Shown: positions 37,858-46,447 of the stretch, one piece after another
How the letters are laid out: each line of letters starts with the position of its first letter
Numbering within the stretch: the first letter of the stretch is position 1
Virus record (IMG/VR): IMGVR_UViG_3300032242_002617
Span: 1 to 46,542 of that record
Reading direction: 5' to 3' (one strand)
DNA length: 46,542 bases
DNA from: a virus
Program-made: the position numbers and the translations under genes
The notes under the pieces: generated by a model
The model's database searches: none
The model's input: only the letters and a program-made list of their open reading frames with translations
Told to the model about the DNA's origin: nothing

Positions 37858-38115
37858 TTACTCTTCCTCTTGATCCTGTTCGTCGTCGGCATCCTCGTCG
37901 TCACCGAAAACTACGTCGTCCTCGTCATCCTCGACCTCTTCCGGCTCATCCGGCTCGTCGAACATGGTCTGGGCGATCTCGTTCTTCCTGAGCTCGACCG
38001 CGGCGTTTAGCTTGTCGAGCATCAGTGAGTTGAACGTGTTCTCAAAGTCTAGAGGCTGCTGTTCGATACTGTGTTGAACTAAGTCAGCTATCGTATATTT
38101 ATCAACATCTGGCAT
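37858..38115 (-). CDS. 67: gp67-like prohead core protein
   Basis: This 85-residue protein has a helical first part (IADLVQHSIEQQPLDFENTF, then LMLDKLNAAVELRKNEIAQTM) and a strongly acidic tail of Asp/Glu repeats. This is the architecture of cyanophage and T4 gp67. It lies directly after the portal gene as in T4. It helps shape the prohead core and is cleaved by gp21. GGAG lies before the ATG. Confidence 0.8.
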   Translation of the reverse strand: MPDVDKYTIADLVQHSIEQQPLDFENTFNSLMLDKLNAAVELRKNEIAQTMFDEPDEPEEVEDDEDDVVFGDDEDADDEQDQEEE

Positions 38116-38127
38116 GCTATCACTCCG

Positions 38128-39837
38128 TTACTTGTTCTTGGCAACGATCTGAGACACCGACTTGAGTATCTCCTCGTCCTTCTTGGTCTTATCCGTCTTC
38201 TTCATGAGAAGGTTGTATGTTGCTCGAGCCTGGGCGATCTTCTTGATCTTATCACCGCGGGAGTCCGAAGCCGACCCGTCGTCGGAAGGAGGTGGCTGAC
38301 CACCGTCGTCCTCCTGCTGGACAGGCTGGCCGTTCTCGTCGACCTGCGGGTTGAAGATCGGGTCGTTCATCTCGGCGATGATCTGCTCCCGCATCTCCTC
38401 GATGTCCTCGTCCGACATCTGCAGGATGTTCTTCATTGCCCAAGTACGGGAGTAGAACGCCCCGAGGAGAGGCTGCATCATCATGAACGCCTGGATCCTG
38501 TTCGACAGGACCTCGGTGTCCTTGAGCTCGGTGAAGTGGTTGTCCTTGGCGAAGTCGAACTTGATGTCGGGGCTGATGTTGTTCCAGTCCTCGATTGTCA
38601 TCAGTCCCTTGAGGACGAGCTGCTTGCCGAGGATCTCACCGAAGAGGGCGGCGAAGCGGCTGCGGAGTCTCGAGATGAACTTGAAGAACTTGACCTCGTC
38701 GCGTGTGACCTCGGTAGCCCTACCGAGCGAGAACATGGCGTCGCTGTTGAGGCGGTTGACCGGAACGTTCAGTGTCTGGTAGAGCTTCTTCTGGAAGTAG
38801 AGGACGTCGTCCATCTGCCCGAGGTTCTGACCGCCGGGAAGTGTCGTGACCTCGGTACCCTTGCCGCCTTCGCGACGCGGGATCCAGTAGTCCTCGAGCA
38901 TCGTCATGAACTTGCGATCGTCGCGAATCTCGCCGCTGTTGCCGTCGTAGATCAGGCGGTTCTTGTGCTTGACCATGATCTCGCGAACGTACTGCTCGGC
39001 CTTCATCTTGGGGAGGTTGCCGATGTCGATGTACCAGATACGACGCTCTGGAGCGCGGGCGAGGCGGTAGATGACCAGCGAGTCCTCGAGAGTCCTGAGC
39101 TGGTTGAGTGCCTTGATGCCTTTGTGAAGGTACGAGAGGACCATGGTACCTTGGGTGTCGGTAAGTCCTGACGTGACGTAGACGATCGAGTCCTTGGCGA
39201 TGCGGAGGCCGGTGGTCGACGGACCTACCGACTTGTTACCGTAGTTGAAGCCGCGGTCGTTGAATACGAAGTACTCGTTCTGAATCTTCTGGATGATGGC
39301 GTCGCCCTGCTCGCCACCCTTGACTCGCTTCTTGTTGACCTCGCGGATCTTGCGGATCTTACGAGGGTCGATGTAGCGAAGTTCCTTGATGCCCTCGCGA
39401 GGGTTCTTCTCGTCGATGACGACGTGATAGTACATTCGCCCGTCGGTATACCACCTGCGGGCGATCTCGTAAGCGTGGCGCTCGAAGTCGAGGATGTTGA
39501 GTACGTTCTTGAACTCGGCCTCGATGATCTTCTTCGTGTTAGGCTGGATGTTGAGGTTGTCGAGGATGATGCGGACGATGTCCGGCTCGTCGATGGCAAC
39601 CATCTCGTTGACGATCTCGTCGATCGCGGTGTCGACCTCGGGTTGAAGTGCCATCTCGCGGTACTTAGTAACGAGCTCGGCCTCCGTCCTGACTGTTCCG
39701 TCGAGGTCGAGGTAGGTGCCGTAGGATCCTGTCGCAGAGACGACGGCGGCACCGTCGTCGGTCTGTGGTGGTACGAAGGATGAATTTACGTCTTGAGGAG
39801 ATTTCCTCTTGAATTCGAACCCAAACAACTCGGCCAT
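38128..39837 (-). CDS. 20: gp20 portal protein
   Basis: This 569-residue protein has GYSFKRKS-style start (FGFEFKRKSPQDV), DTAIDEIVNEMV, WYTDGRMYYHVVID, and PERRIWYIDIGNLPKMKAEQY. DYWIPRREGGKGTEVTTLPG and DVLYFQKKLYQTLNVP are typical of T4-like gp20. It forms the dodecameric DNA channel where the head joins the tail and initiates prohead assembly. The C-terminus is Gln/Asp/Pro rich. Confidence 0.96.
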   Translation of the reverse strand: MAELFGFEFKRKSPQDVNSSFVPPQTDDGAAVVSATGSYGTYLDLDGTVRTEAELVTKYREMALQPEVDTAIDEIVNEMVAIDEPDIVRIILDNLNIQPNTKKIIEAEFKNVLNILDFERHAYEIARRWYTDGRMYYHVVIDEKNPREGIKELRYIDPRKIRKIREVNKKRVKGGEQGDAIIQKIQNEYFVFNDRGFNYGNKSVGPSTTGLRIAKDSIVYVTSGLTDTQGTMVLSYLHKGIKALNQLRTLEDSLVIYRLARAPERRIWYIDIGNLPKMKAEQYVREIMVKHKNRLIYDGNSGEIRDDRKFMTMLEDYWIPRREGGKGTEVTTLPGGQNLGQMDDVLYFQKKLYQTLNVPVNRLNSDAMFSLGRATEVTRDEVKFFKFISRLRSRFAALFGEILGKQLVLKGLMTIEDWNNISPDIKFDFAKDNHFTELKDTEVLSNRIQAFMMMQPLLGAFYSRTWAMKNILQMSDEDIEEMREQIIAEMNDPIFNPQVDENGQPVQQEDDGGQPPPSDDGSASDSRGDKIKKIAQARATYNLLMKKTDKTKKDEEILKSVSQIVAKNK

Positions 39838-39861
39838 TTAATCTTCCATCTCTTTTCAAGT

Positions 39862-39891
39862 AAAAAGGGGCCAGTGTGCCCAGCCCCTTTT
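39862..39891 (-). terminator. rho-independent terminator of gene 19
   Basis: Minus strand: AAAAGGGGC (39891-39883), an 11-base loop, GCCCCTTTTT (39871-39862). It lies between genes 19 and 20 and should lower read-through from the highly expressed tube gene. Confidence 0.86.
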
Positions 39892-39935
39892 CGTCTACCA
39901 TTAGCATACTAAAGAGGCTTTCACTAATAATTATA

Positions 39936-40577
39936 TTATTGAGATACGCCGTTCCCGCCGAAGTTACCGTAAGGAGGCGACTGAGACTGATCCGAGCTGC
40001 TCGTTCCGACATCCTGGGCGTAGGTGTCGTAAGCTGGGTTCTCAATTGCCGGTACCCAGAAGTCGTATGCGAAGGTGCAGTTGAAGCGTTCGATCTGGTT
40101 GGTGGTATCCCATGCGAGCTGGATCGCCGAGATCTCAGTAGGGAAGAGACCTCGGAACTCGTACGAGCGAATTGCCGAGCCGTCCTTGCTGAACTGCGTG
40201 ACGAAGGCGTGCTCGCTCTTGTAGTCGGCCGGGTTTGAGGCAAGCCTCTCGTTGGTGACCATCGTGTTGAGCGAGTTGTGCCAGCTCTCGAGCATCGCGC
40301 GGATTGCGAAGTCCTCGTCGTTGAGGATCGTAACCGTCCAGTCCTGGAACGTCCTGTCTCCGGCAAGCTTGATCGTCCTGCCGAAGTAGGGAACGCTGAC
40401 CGGTTGGATTGTCGAGGACGGGAGCTCCGTTGCCTCTACGAGGAACGTCATCTTGGCAATGGCCCGATTGCTCAGGCCGATGCCGCGAGGAGCGCTCATC
40501 TGGATCTCAAACAGTGAGGGACGGGCGCCGCCGTGTACCAGACCGTTTGACTTGAAGGATTGGATATTAAAGCCCAT
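39936..40577 (-). CDS. 19: gp19 tail tube protein
   Basis: This 213-residue protein has NGLVHGGARPSLFEIQMSAP, KMTFLVEATELPSSTIQPV, VPYFGRTIKLAGDRTFQDWT and FRGLFPTEISAIQLAWDTTN. These are the conserved blocks of T4-like gp19. It polymerises inside the gp18 sheath. A late-type promoter AATAAATA lies upstream with GGAG, and a terminator follows. Confidence 0.94.
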   Translation of the reverse strand: MGFNIQSFKSNGLVHGGARPSLFEIQMSAPRGIGLSNRAIAKMTFLVEATELPSSTIQPVSVPYFGRTIKLAGDRTFQDWTVTILNDEDFAIRAMLESWHNSLNTMVTNERLASNPADYKSEHAFVTQFSKDGSAIRSYEFRGLFPTEISAIQLAWDTTNQIERFNCTFAYDFWVPAIENPAYDTYAQDVGTSSSDQSQSPPYGNFGGNGVSQ

Positions 40578-40601
40578 CTCTATAACTCCTGTCTATTGTC
40601 T

Positions 40602-40609
40602 TATTTATT
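40602..40609 (-). promoter_or_regulatory. late-type promoter (AATAAATA) of gene 19
   Basis: The minus strand is one base from TATAAATA and lies 25 bases before the gp19 ATG, at the very end of gene 18. Confidence 0.62.
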
Positions 40610-42743
40610 AGTACTGGCCGATGACTTCGGAGAATGCCACGCCCGTCCTAACGGCGACGAAGTTGAGCTGGATATAGTTGATCGAGCGAGCCGGCTTGAT
40701 GTAGATGTCACCCCAGAACTCGTTGCGATCAATGCGCTCAGGTGTGTTGTTCGACTCGTCGCAGACCACCGCGAAGTCGTAGATACCGCGGCGACCCTTG
40801 ATGTCCCTGAGGAACGGAGTCACGAGGCTTACGAACTGAGCGCGAGTGAACTGATCGTTGAGCTCGAACAGAGTGAACTTAGCAGCGGTCGAGATCGCCT
40901 TCTCGAGGACGATGAACAACCTGCGGACGTTGATGCGATCGAAGGCCGACGGTTGCGAGAGCATGGTCTTATCCCCGTAGAGGACTGTGCCCTGTCCCGG
41001 GAACGATACGACCGGATTGATACCGGCAGGATAGAGGATGTCGCGCTCGGCCTTACGCGGGTTGTACGCGAGGCGAACGATGTTCTTGATCTGACCGCGG
41101 TTGAAGCCGGCAGGTGAGTACCATGCGTCGCGGGTCGTCTCGGTACGAACGCAGAGGCCTGCGATGTCGCCGTTGAGAGGGATCCAGCGATATACGTCGT
41201 TGTAGCGATCGTACATATACTTATAGCCGCTGTCGATGACCGAGTAGGAGGTCGAACGAAGGTTGTTGCGGAATGAGATGATGTTCGTCATCTCGTTTCC
41301 AACCTGATTAACGACATCCCCGTACCTAGGTGAGATGAACGCGATGCAGTCCTTCCTGACTTCCGTGATGTTGTCGATGATCCAGTTCGGAACGGTGTAG
41401 GTCGAGTCCTTCGTCTTGCCGGCAATGATCATCGCGATGTCGAGGTCTTCCGTGTTCTGGAAGAGGCTGTAACCGTTGATGAGGTCGCCGTCGGCAACAG
41501 TTGCCTCGTCGTAGCTGTCGGTACCACCGTTGAAGGCGACGGTGTACGGTGTGGTCCTCGTGCTTGAAGCGACGAGAACAGCCGTGTTCGAGATCGAGCT
41601 CTGATCGTCGTTCGTTGCCCAGACGTACTGAGACACCTGGTTGATGTAGTTCTTGTAGTAGATTGCCCCGCCGTCAGGGGACTTAGCATCCGTGGCGCGC
41701 GAGAGGTTAGGGAACACCTCGAGGACAGTTCCTGGAACTCCCGAGAACAATCCGTTCTCGTCCTGCACCACGACGTGGAGCTGGTCCTGAGCGGCCGTGT
41801 TACCGAACTGAGCGACGTAAGGCGACTGGGTCGGGGCGTTCTGAACGACGTTGTAGAACTCCCAGTACCTGCTGACCGAGTTGGTCGTGTAAGTTCCGGT
41901 AAGCCTGAACGGCGATGTGAAGTTGACGACGAACGATGCCGATGCACCTGCAGAGTTTGCCGGAACAAGCGACGAGACGTTCGAGACCTGCATGTACTGC
42001 GTGCCGATCGTCGAGTTACCAACGAGGATGTAGTCACCCACGGTGATAGACGCGAGGACTGCTGCCGCCTGGGTGGTCGTCGACGAGTTAGAACCAGCAG
42101 ATCCCTGTCCGATCGCGATCTGAGCAGCGTTGCTGTTGTTAACGATCGAGAAGTAGGTTGCGGACGCGCTCGAGTTGATGATGTTCGTTCCGGTACCGAC
42201 CAGGTTGATCGAGTTGGAGTAGTGCGTGTTCGAGTAGCAGACCGAGACCCTGAGGCTGTTGCCGATCGCACCAGGATACCTAGCAACGAAGTTGGCGTTG
42301 GAGGTGATGGTGTTTGCCTTGGAAATGTAGTCGTTGCGGTTCTTGATCGTCGCGTTGAGCGAGTCGCTCGCAGGGATTGAGATCGTGGTTCCGTATGCCG
42401 AGTTTGGTCCGGCGATCGCGCTCAGTGTCGCGGTCGGGAGACCGTTCGAGTAGAGCACGCCTGAGGTTGAGTTAGTTGCGGTCGTGTTCGCAGCGCGGAC
42501 CACGTACAGGATGTTGCCGTAGCCGAGGAAGCTCGAGGCGCTGAACCACGTCTCTGCGTTGAAGGAGGTCGGCTTGCCGAAGCGAGCTGCAAGTGTTGCC
42601 TCGGTGTCGATGAGAACGCGAGTTCCCACCGGACCCCAGCGAAACACGCCTGCGATACCGGCCTGGGTTGTCGCCACTGCTGGGACAATCGTGGTCAGGT
42701 CTATCTCAGTGACGTTTACTCCAGGACTGACTTGGAATGCCAT
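40608..42743 (-). CDS. 18: gp18 tail sheath protein
   Basis: This 711-residue contractile sheath protein opens MAFQVSPGVNVTEIDLTTIV, the universal sheath N-terminus. It has QAGIAGVFRWGPVGTRVLID and a long Ser/Asn/Thr-rich protruding middle. The C-domain is LSQPSAFDRINVRRLFIVLE and FLRDIKGRRGIYDFAVVCDE. It is longer than T4 gp18 (659), the excess lying in the surface domains. Perfect late promoter upstream and GGAG at the start. Confidence 0.96.
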   Translation of the reverse strand: MAFQVSPGVNVTEIDLTTIVPAVATTQAGIAGVFRWGPVGTRVLIDTEATLAARFGKPTSFNAETWFSASSFLGYGNILYVVRAANTTATNSTSGVLYSNGLPTATLSAIAGPNSAYGTTISIPASDSLNATIKNRNDYISKANTITSNANFVARYPGAIGNSLRVSVCYSNTHYSNSINLVGTGTNIINSSASATYFSIVNNSNAAQIAIGQGSAGSNSSTTTQAAAVLASITVGDYILVGNSTIGTQYMQVSNVSSLVPANSAGASASFVVNFTSPFRLTGTYTTNSVSRYWEFYNVVQNAPTQSPYVAQFGNTAAQDQLHVVVQDENGLFSGVPGTVLEVFPNLSRATDAKSPDGGAIYYKNYINQVSQYVWATNDDQSSISNTAVLVASSTRTTPYTVAFNGGTDSYDEATVADGDLINGYSLFQNTEDLDIAMIIAGKTKDSTYTVPNWIIDNITEVRKDCIAFISPRYGDVVNQVGNEMTNIISFRNNLRSTSYSVIDSGYKYMYDRYNDVYRWIPLNGDIAGLCVRTETTRDAWYSPAGFNRGQIKNIVRLAYNPRKAERDILYPAGINPVVSFPGQGTVLYGDKTMLSQPSAFDRINVRRLFIVLEKAISTAAKFTLFELNDQFTRAQFVSLVTPFLRDIKGRRGIYDFAVVCDESNNTPERIDRNEFWGDIYIKPARSINYIQLNFVAVRTGVAFSEVIGQY

Positions 42744-42788
42744 TGATCGTCTCCTTCTCGTATAGGATTGGTTTAATATCTTTGGGGA

Positions 42789-42796
42789 TATTTATA
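42789..42796 (-). promoter_or_regulatory. T4-type late promoter (TATAAATA) of gene 18
   Basis: An exact minus-strand consensus in the 71-base gap between genes 17 and 18, about 46 bases before the gp18 ATG. Confidence 0.84.
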
Positions 42797-42814
42797 ATCT
42801 GGAGACCCTTATCC

Positions 42815-44440
42815 TTAGAACCAGCCCGCGTCCTCCCCTTCGAGAATGGGCTGTGAGTTTATGTCGAAGCCGTCGTCCACGAAGCCGAACGGGGTCAGCT
42901 CCTCGAGCAAGGACTCCTCGTTCTTCTCCCTGAGCATCATCAGGGTGTTGATGTCGGTGATGTCCCTGAAGAAGTTCTGGTCAGACATCCACCCGAACAG
43001 GACGAGAGGCATGACCATGTCGTCGTGACAGCCGGACTCGGCCTCGAAGCTCTTGCCTTTCCTAGAGAAGGTCGAGAGCTCCTGGATCGTGTCGAAGTCG
43101 TTGATGACGAGCTGGTTCTGCTCGATCAGCATCTTGAGCATCGAGCAGCCTATGGACTTGACAGTGGCCGACGTCCTGACCCCACGCTCTTGGTTAGGAG
43201 TGCCAAATCCGGTCGAGATCTTCTTGCCGCGGTTGGTCACCTCGGTGTAGAGGATGTTAGGGTACTCGAACTCGAACAGGAGGTCGCGCGCCACCTGATC
43301 GCCTACGTCGTTGAGCTCGACGAGGACGGCCGCGTTGTTGTAGAGGCGACAGATCCTGTTGACTAGGTCGGCGTAGTCCATCGTCGTGATGAGGTTACTG
43401 CGGTAGGTGCAGACCTGCTGGTAAGGCATGCTCGTCACGTCGATCATCTGCAGGCACGAGAAGTCGAGGCCTTTTCCTTGGGACGTATCGACTATGCATA
43501 TGTACTTGTGCCCTTTCTCGGGCTTGATGTACTGGCTCAGACCCTCGTTCTTTACGATCGGTGTCTGGTAGGTCAGCTCCTTGAGCTTCCAGCCGGATAT
43601 GAGGGTGCCGGACGAGCCTTGAAACTCGACCTCCATCTCCTGTGCGAACTTCTCGACGTCGCCGTTCATACCCTGCAGTGTCTGCCGCTTCCAGTTCTCA
43701 TCACGGCCGGGAACGTCCTCCCACCTGACCAAGATCGGGTTGTACCCGTTGCGACCTTCGATGGCTCCGGTCCAGGTCTTATAGAAGTGGTTGAGACCGA
43801 ACGGGGTCGAGACGAGGACGACCTTCGTGCTCTGACCGGACGATACCGTCGGGAACACCGAGGTGAAGAACTCGTCCCAGTTCTCGATGTGCGCGGCCTC
43901 GTCGATGAACAGCATGTTGATGGTGTAACCGCGGATGGCGTCCGCCGAGGTCGATCCCGCGATGACCCTCGACTTGTTCTCGAGCTCGAAGGATCCCTTG
44001 TTCCACTCGACCACGCCCTGCTGGAGCCACTTGGGTAGGTGCTGGTAGGCGAGCTGGACCCTGCCTAGAATTTCTCGCGCGGTGTCGCCCTTGTTGGCGA
44101 GCAGTGCGACCGTCTTCTCCTTGTGGAAGATGATGTACCAGAGGATGAAGGCGCAGGTCGTCGTCGACTTACCGGCCTGACGAGCCGTCGCGATGATGGT
44201 GAACCTGTTGTCCATCATGCTCGTCAGCATCTTCTTCTGGTAGTCGTAGAGCTTGAAGTTGATCAGGCCGCGGTCGACGTTGATGATCTTCATGTACTTC
44301 TCCGTGAAGTACACGACGTCCTGCGAGCACTTGATGTACTCCTCGACCAGATCAGGCGACCACTCTACGGCGACCCCGGATCTCTTTAGGTTTGAGTTAC
44401 CGTTGTAGGCCTTGAAGTTCGTGATGTTGCCGTCGGTCAC
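42815..44440 (-). CDS. 17: gp17 terminase large subunit
   Basis: This 541-residue protein has Walker A ARQAGKST at residues 86-93, Walker B MLFIDEAAHIENW near 175-187, and coupling motif VVLVSTPFGLNHF. The RNase-H-like nuclease has ICIVDTSQGKGLDFSCL, VLVELNDVGDQVA and GCHDDMVMPLVL acidic residues. It pumps and cuts DNA during headful packaging. It begins at a GTG overlapping the gene 16 stop (GTGA). Shorter than T4 gp17, like cyanophage versions. Confidence 0.96.
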   Translation of the reverse strand: MTDGNITNFKAYNGNSNLKRSGVAVEWSPDLVEEYIKCSQDVVYFTEKYMKIINVDRGLINFKLYDYQKKMLTSMMDNRFTIIATARQAGKSTTTCAFILWYIIFHKEKTVALLANKGDTAREILGRVQLAYQHLPKWLQQGVVEWNKGSFELENKSRVIAGSTSADAIRGYTINMLFIDEAAHIENWDEFFTSVFPTVSSGQSTKVVLVSTPFGLNHFYKTWTGAIEGRNGYNPILVRWEDVPGRDENWKRQTLQGMNGDVEKFAQEMEVEFQGSSGTLISGWKLKELTYQTPIVKNEGLSQYIKPEKGHKYICIVDTSQGKGLDFSCLQMIDVTSMPYQQVCTYRSNLITTMDYADLVNRICRLYNNAAVLVELNDVGDQVARDLLFEFEYPNILYTEVTNRGKKISTGFGTPNQERGVRTSATVKSIGCSMLKMLIEQNQLVINDFDTIQELSTFSRKGKSFEAESGCHDDMVMPLVLFGWMSDQNFFRDITDINTLMMLREKNEESLLEELTPFGFVDDGFDINSQPILEGEDAGWF

Positions 44441-44859
44441 TTCTCACCTCTCATCCTCTCGATGACGTTCTGAAGCTCGGCGGTCGACCCGACGAAGAGG
44501 TTGTTGTTGATCGTCTGGGCCTTCTCGTTCATAGGTGCGTCGGCCGCGCTGATGTCCCGGATCTTCTTCTGGATCTCGAGGAGGTCCTTGTTAGCATCGA
44601 CGATCGTCTTCATGAGTGTCGAGTAGACCTCGTAGACGCGGGCGGACTGCGACTGGTCAGCCAGCTCCCCGAGGCGGTTGATGGCCTCCATGCCTCCGTC
44701 GATTACACGATGGAGGTTGATCCTTGCGGACTCGAAGTCGGACCTCGCGCTGTCGTCGTGCGCCTTGGCCAGTATCGTGTCGACTGGGTTGCTCGCGAGT
44801 GGGACCATCCCGAGCGCGGAGCTCAGAGGGTCGGTGTTCGAGCTCTTATCATCATTCAA
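44437..44859 (-). CDS. 16: gp16 terminase small subunit
   Basis: This 140-residue helical protein has FESARINLHRVIDGGMEAIN, a long coiled coil in the centre (VYEVYSTLMKTIVDANKDLL, then EIQKKIRDIS) and VGSTAELQNVIERM at the end. These are the gp16 pattern in T4-like phages. It recognises viral DNA and stimulates gp17. The start is a TTG overlapping the gp15 stop region, as no in-frame ATG exists nearby. Located between 15 and 17 as in T4. Confidence 0.9.
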   Translation of the reverse strand: MNDDKSSNTDPLSSALGMVPLASNPVDTILAKAHDDSARSDFESARINLHRVIDGGMEAINRLGELADQSQSARVYEVYSTLMKTIVDANKDLLEIQKKIRDISAADAPMNEKAQTINNNLFVGSTAELQNVIERMRGEK

Positions 44860-45679
44860 ATTCAGTAATTCCTATAACATATCCGAAGTCGTCGGTGGCC
44901 AGGATCTCGCTGACCGGAATGGAGAGCGCGGCGTTGGAGGTCGGCGCTCCGTTGGCCTGAAGTCCAGGCTGGGTGTGTATATTTACAGAGACGCTGGTGT
45001 TGCCTATCGCGTCCCTTATGTCCTGCGTGTTTGCCACGTAGAAGTTCGTGTTGGCGAACTTGATCACGCCGCGGTTCTTCACAGGACCGTAGAGGTAGCC
45101 CTTGAGGGTGAAGTCGAGGGTCCACATGAGCGAACGTCTCTTGCTGAAGTCACCCTCGTAGTTGTCCGTGAGCGTTACGTCGTTGAGGATCACCGGGATG
45201 TCCATCTCGATGTTGAGCTCGGGGATCAGCTTGACCTTGCTGCTCCAGTCCGGCGTGAAGAACGGTAGGATCTGCTCGACTATCTTCGTGCCGTCCTCGG
45301 CGTTCTTGACCAGGATCGTCAGCTCGAAGTTGAAGTTGTACGCGACCGGATTGTACTGGTAGACGGTGCTGTTCGGGCTGGTCGTGTTCGCGGCGAACGA
45401 GCGGTTGATCGTCGGGAGCTTCCTCGTGCCGTCGTACTTCATGCTCTTCATCTCGAAGGTCATGAGCGGGAGCTCGACCGAGAACGGGCGACTGATCGTG
45501 GGATCGGCCTGGACGCGGGCCAGCATCTTATCGCGAGGTCCGTACGTCAGCGGGACCTTAATGATCTCGTTGGTGACACCAGTCGAGTCGGTTCGCCTGA
45601 TGTATATGTCGTTGAACAGGGTGCCGAACACGATTATGTACTTGCGGATCGTGCTGAAGTAGTACATCTCACCGAACAT
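44852..45679 (-). CDS. 15: gp15 tail completion / sheath terminator protein
   Basis: In this 275-residue protein FGEMYYFSTIRKYIIVFGTL at the start, VPLTYGPRDKMLARVQADPT, and PVAYNFNFELTILVKNAEDG are typical of T4-like gp15. So is ILPFFTPDWSSKVKLIPEL. It caps the tail tube and sheath and contacts the neck. Its ATG overlaps the gp14 stop (TAATG). Confidence 0.93.
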   Translation of the reverse strand: MFGEMYYFSTIRKYIIVFGTLFNDIYIRRTDSTGVTNEIIKVPLTYGPRDKMLARVQADPTISRPFSVELPLMTFEMKSMKYDGTRKLPTINRSFAANTTSPNSTVYQYNPVAYNFNFELTILVKNAEDGTKIVEQILPFFTPDWSSKVKLIPELNIEMDIPVILNDVTLTDNYEGDFSKRRSLMWTLDFTLKGYLYGPVKNRGVIKFANTNFYVANTQDIRDAIGNTSVSVNIHTQPGLQANGAPTSNAALSIPVSEILATDDFGYVIGITEFE

Positions 45680-46413
45680 TAGAACACTCCTGTCTCAGAG
45701 AAAGGATCGTGCTCGGAGAAGTCGATGAACGAGTCGGATTCCAACTGGATCTCGTCGTTCTCAGCAAGCGGGTTGATGTTCGTCTCGATGAACTTCTCGC
45801 TCACGAGGTAGTCGTACTCCTGAGTGACGAGGTAGTTTCCGTCCTCCGTCATGATTGCCCAGTCGAGGATGTTCTGGCTGTACTTCTGCTGCAGCGAGTC
45901 GATGAACGACAGGCCTGTGTTGAAGGTCTCGCCTGCGTACTCGAACAGCTCGCACGTCATCTCCCACGTCTGCAGGGCGCCGAGCTGGTAGAACATCTCG
46001 AACTTGTTGACGTACTTGATCTGGAAGCACTTGTTGTTGAGCGGGAAGTATATCAGGTCGCCTTCGTTAGGCCTAGGCTGGTTCGTTATCGAGCCGATCT
46101 CCTGCGCGAAGATGCGCTGTGCGACCGAGAACTTCACCTGGTCTCGTATCTCAAGACCGAACTTGCTCATGAAGTTACCGTCGCCGCCGAAGCCGTCGAT
46201 CGACTTGATGTACATCGCGATCATCGTCGCGCTGTTGTAGCTCGACTGATCGTCCTCACCGCGGATGGGATCGAGGTTGCCGATCGTGCGAGGGATGTAG
46301 TACATGTCCTGACCGTAGATCGAGATGGCCTCGATGACCAGCTCCTCGAGGAGCAGCTGCTCCTGAGATGCGTTGTACTGATTGAAGAAGAAGTTGGTGA
46401 CCCCAGTTGACAT
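45679..46413 (-). CDS. 14: gp14 neck protein
   Basis: In this 244-residue protein FFFNQYNASQEQLLLEELVI, QDMYYIPRTIGNLDPIRGED and KFGLEIRDQVKFSVAQRIFA are strongly conserved in T4-like neck proteins. So are DLIYFPLNNKCFQIKYV and YQLGALQTWEMTCELFEY. With gp13 it closes the packaged head and joins the tail. A perfect late promoter lies upstream. Order 14-15-16-17-18 as in T4. Confidence 0.94.
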   Translation of the reverse strand: MSTGVTNFFFNQYNASQEQLLLEELVIEAISIYGQDMYYIPRTIGNLDPIRGEDDQSSYNSATMIAMYIKSIDGFGGDGNFMSKFGLEIRDQVKFSVAQRIFAQEIGSITNQPRPNEGDLIYFPLNNKCFQIKYVNKFEMFYQLGALQTWEMTCELFEYAGETFNTGLSFIDSLQQKYSQNILDWAIMTEDGNYLVTQEYDYLVSEKFIETNINPLAENDEIQLESDSFIDFSEHDPFSETGVF

Positions 46414-46439
46414 GTACTCTCTGCCTAATCCATCTGAGG

Positions 46440-46447
46440 TATTTATA
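46440..46447 (-). promoter_or_regulatory. T4-type late promoter (TATAAATA) of gene 14
   Basis: An exact minus-strand consensus overlapping the stop codon of the truncated upstream gene. It drives the 14-15-16-17 unit. Confidence 0.83.
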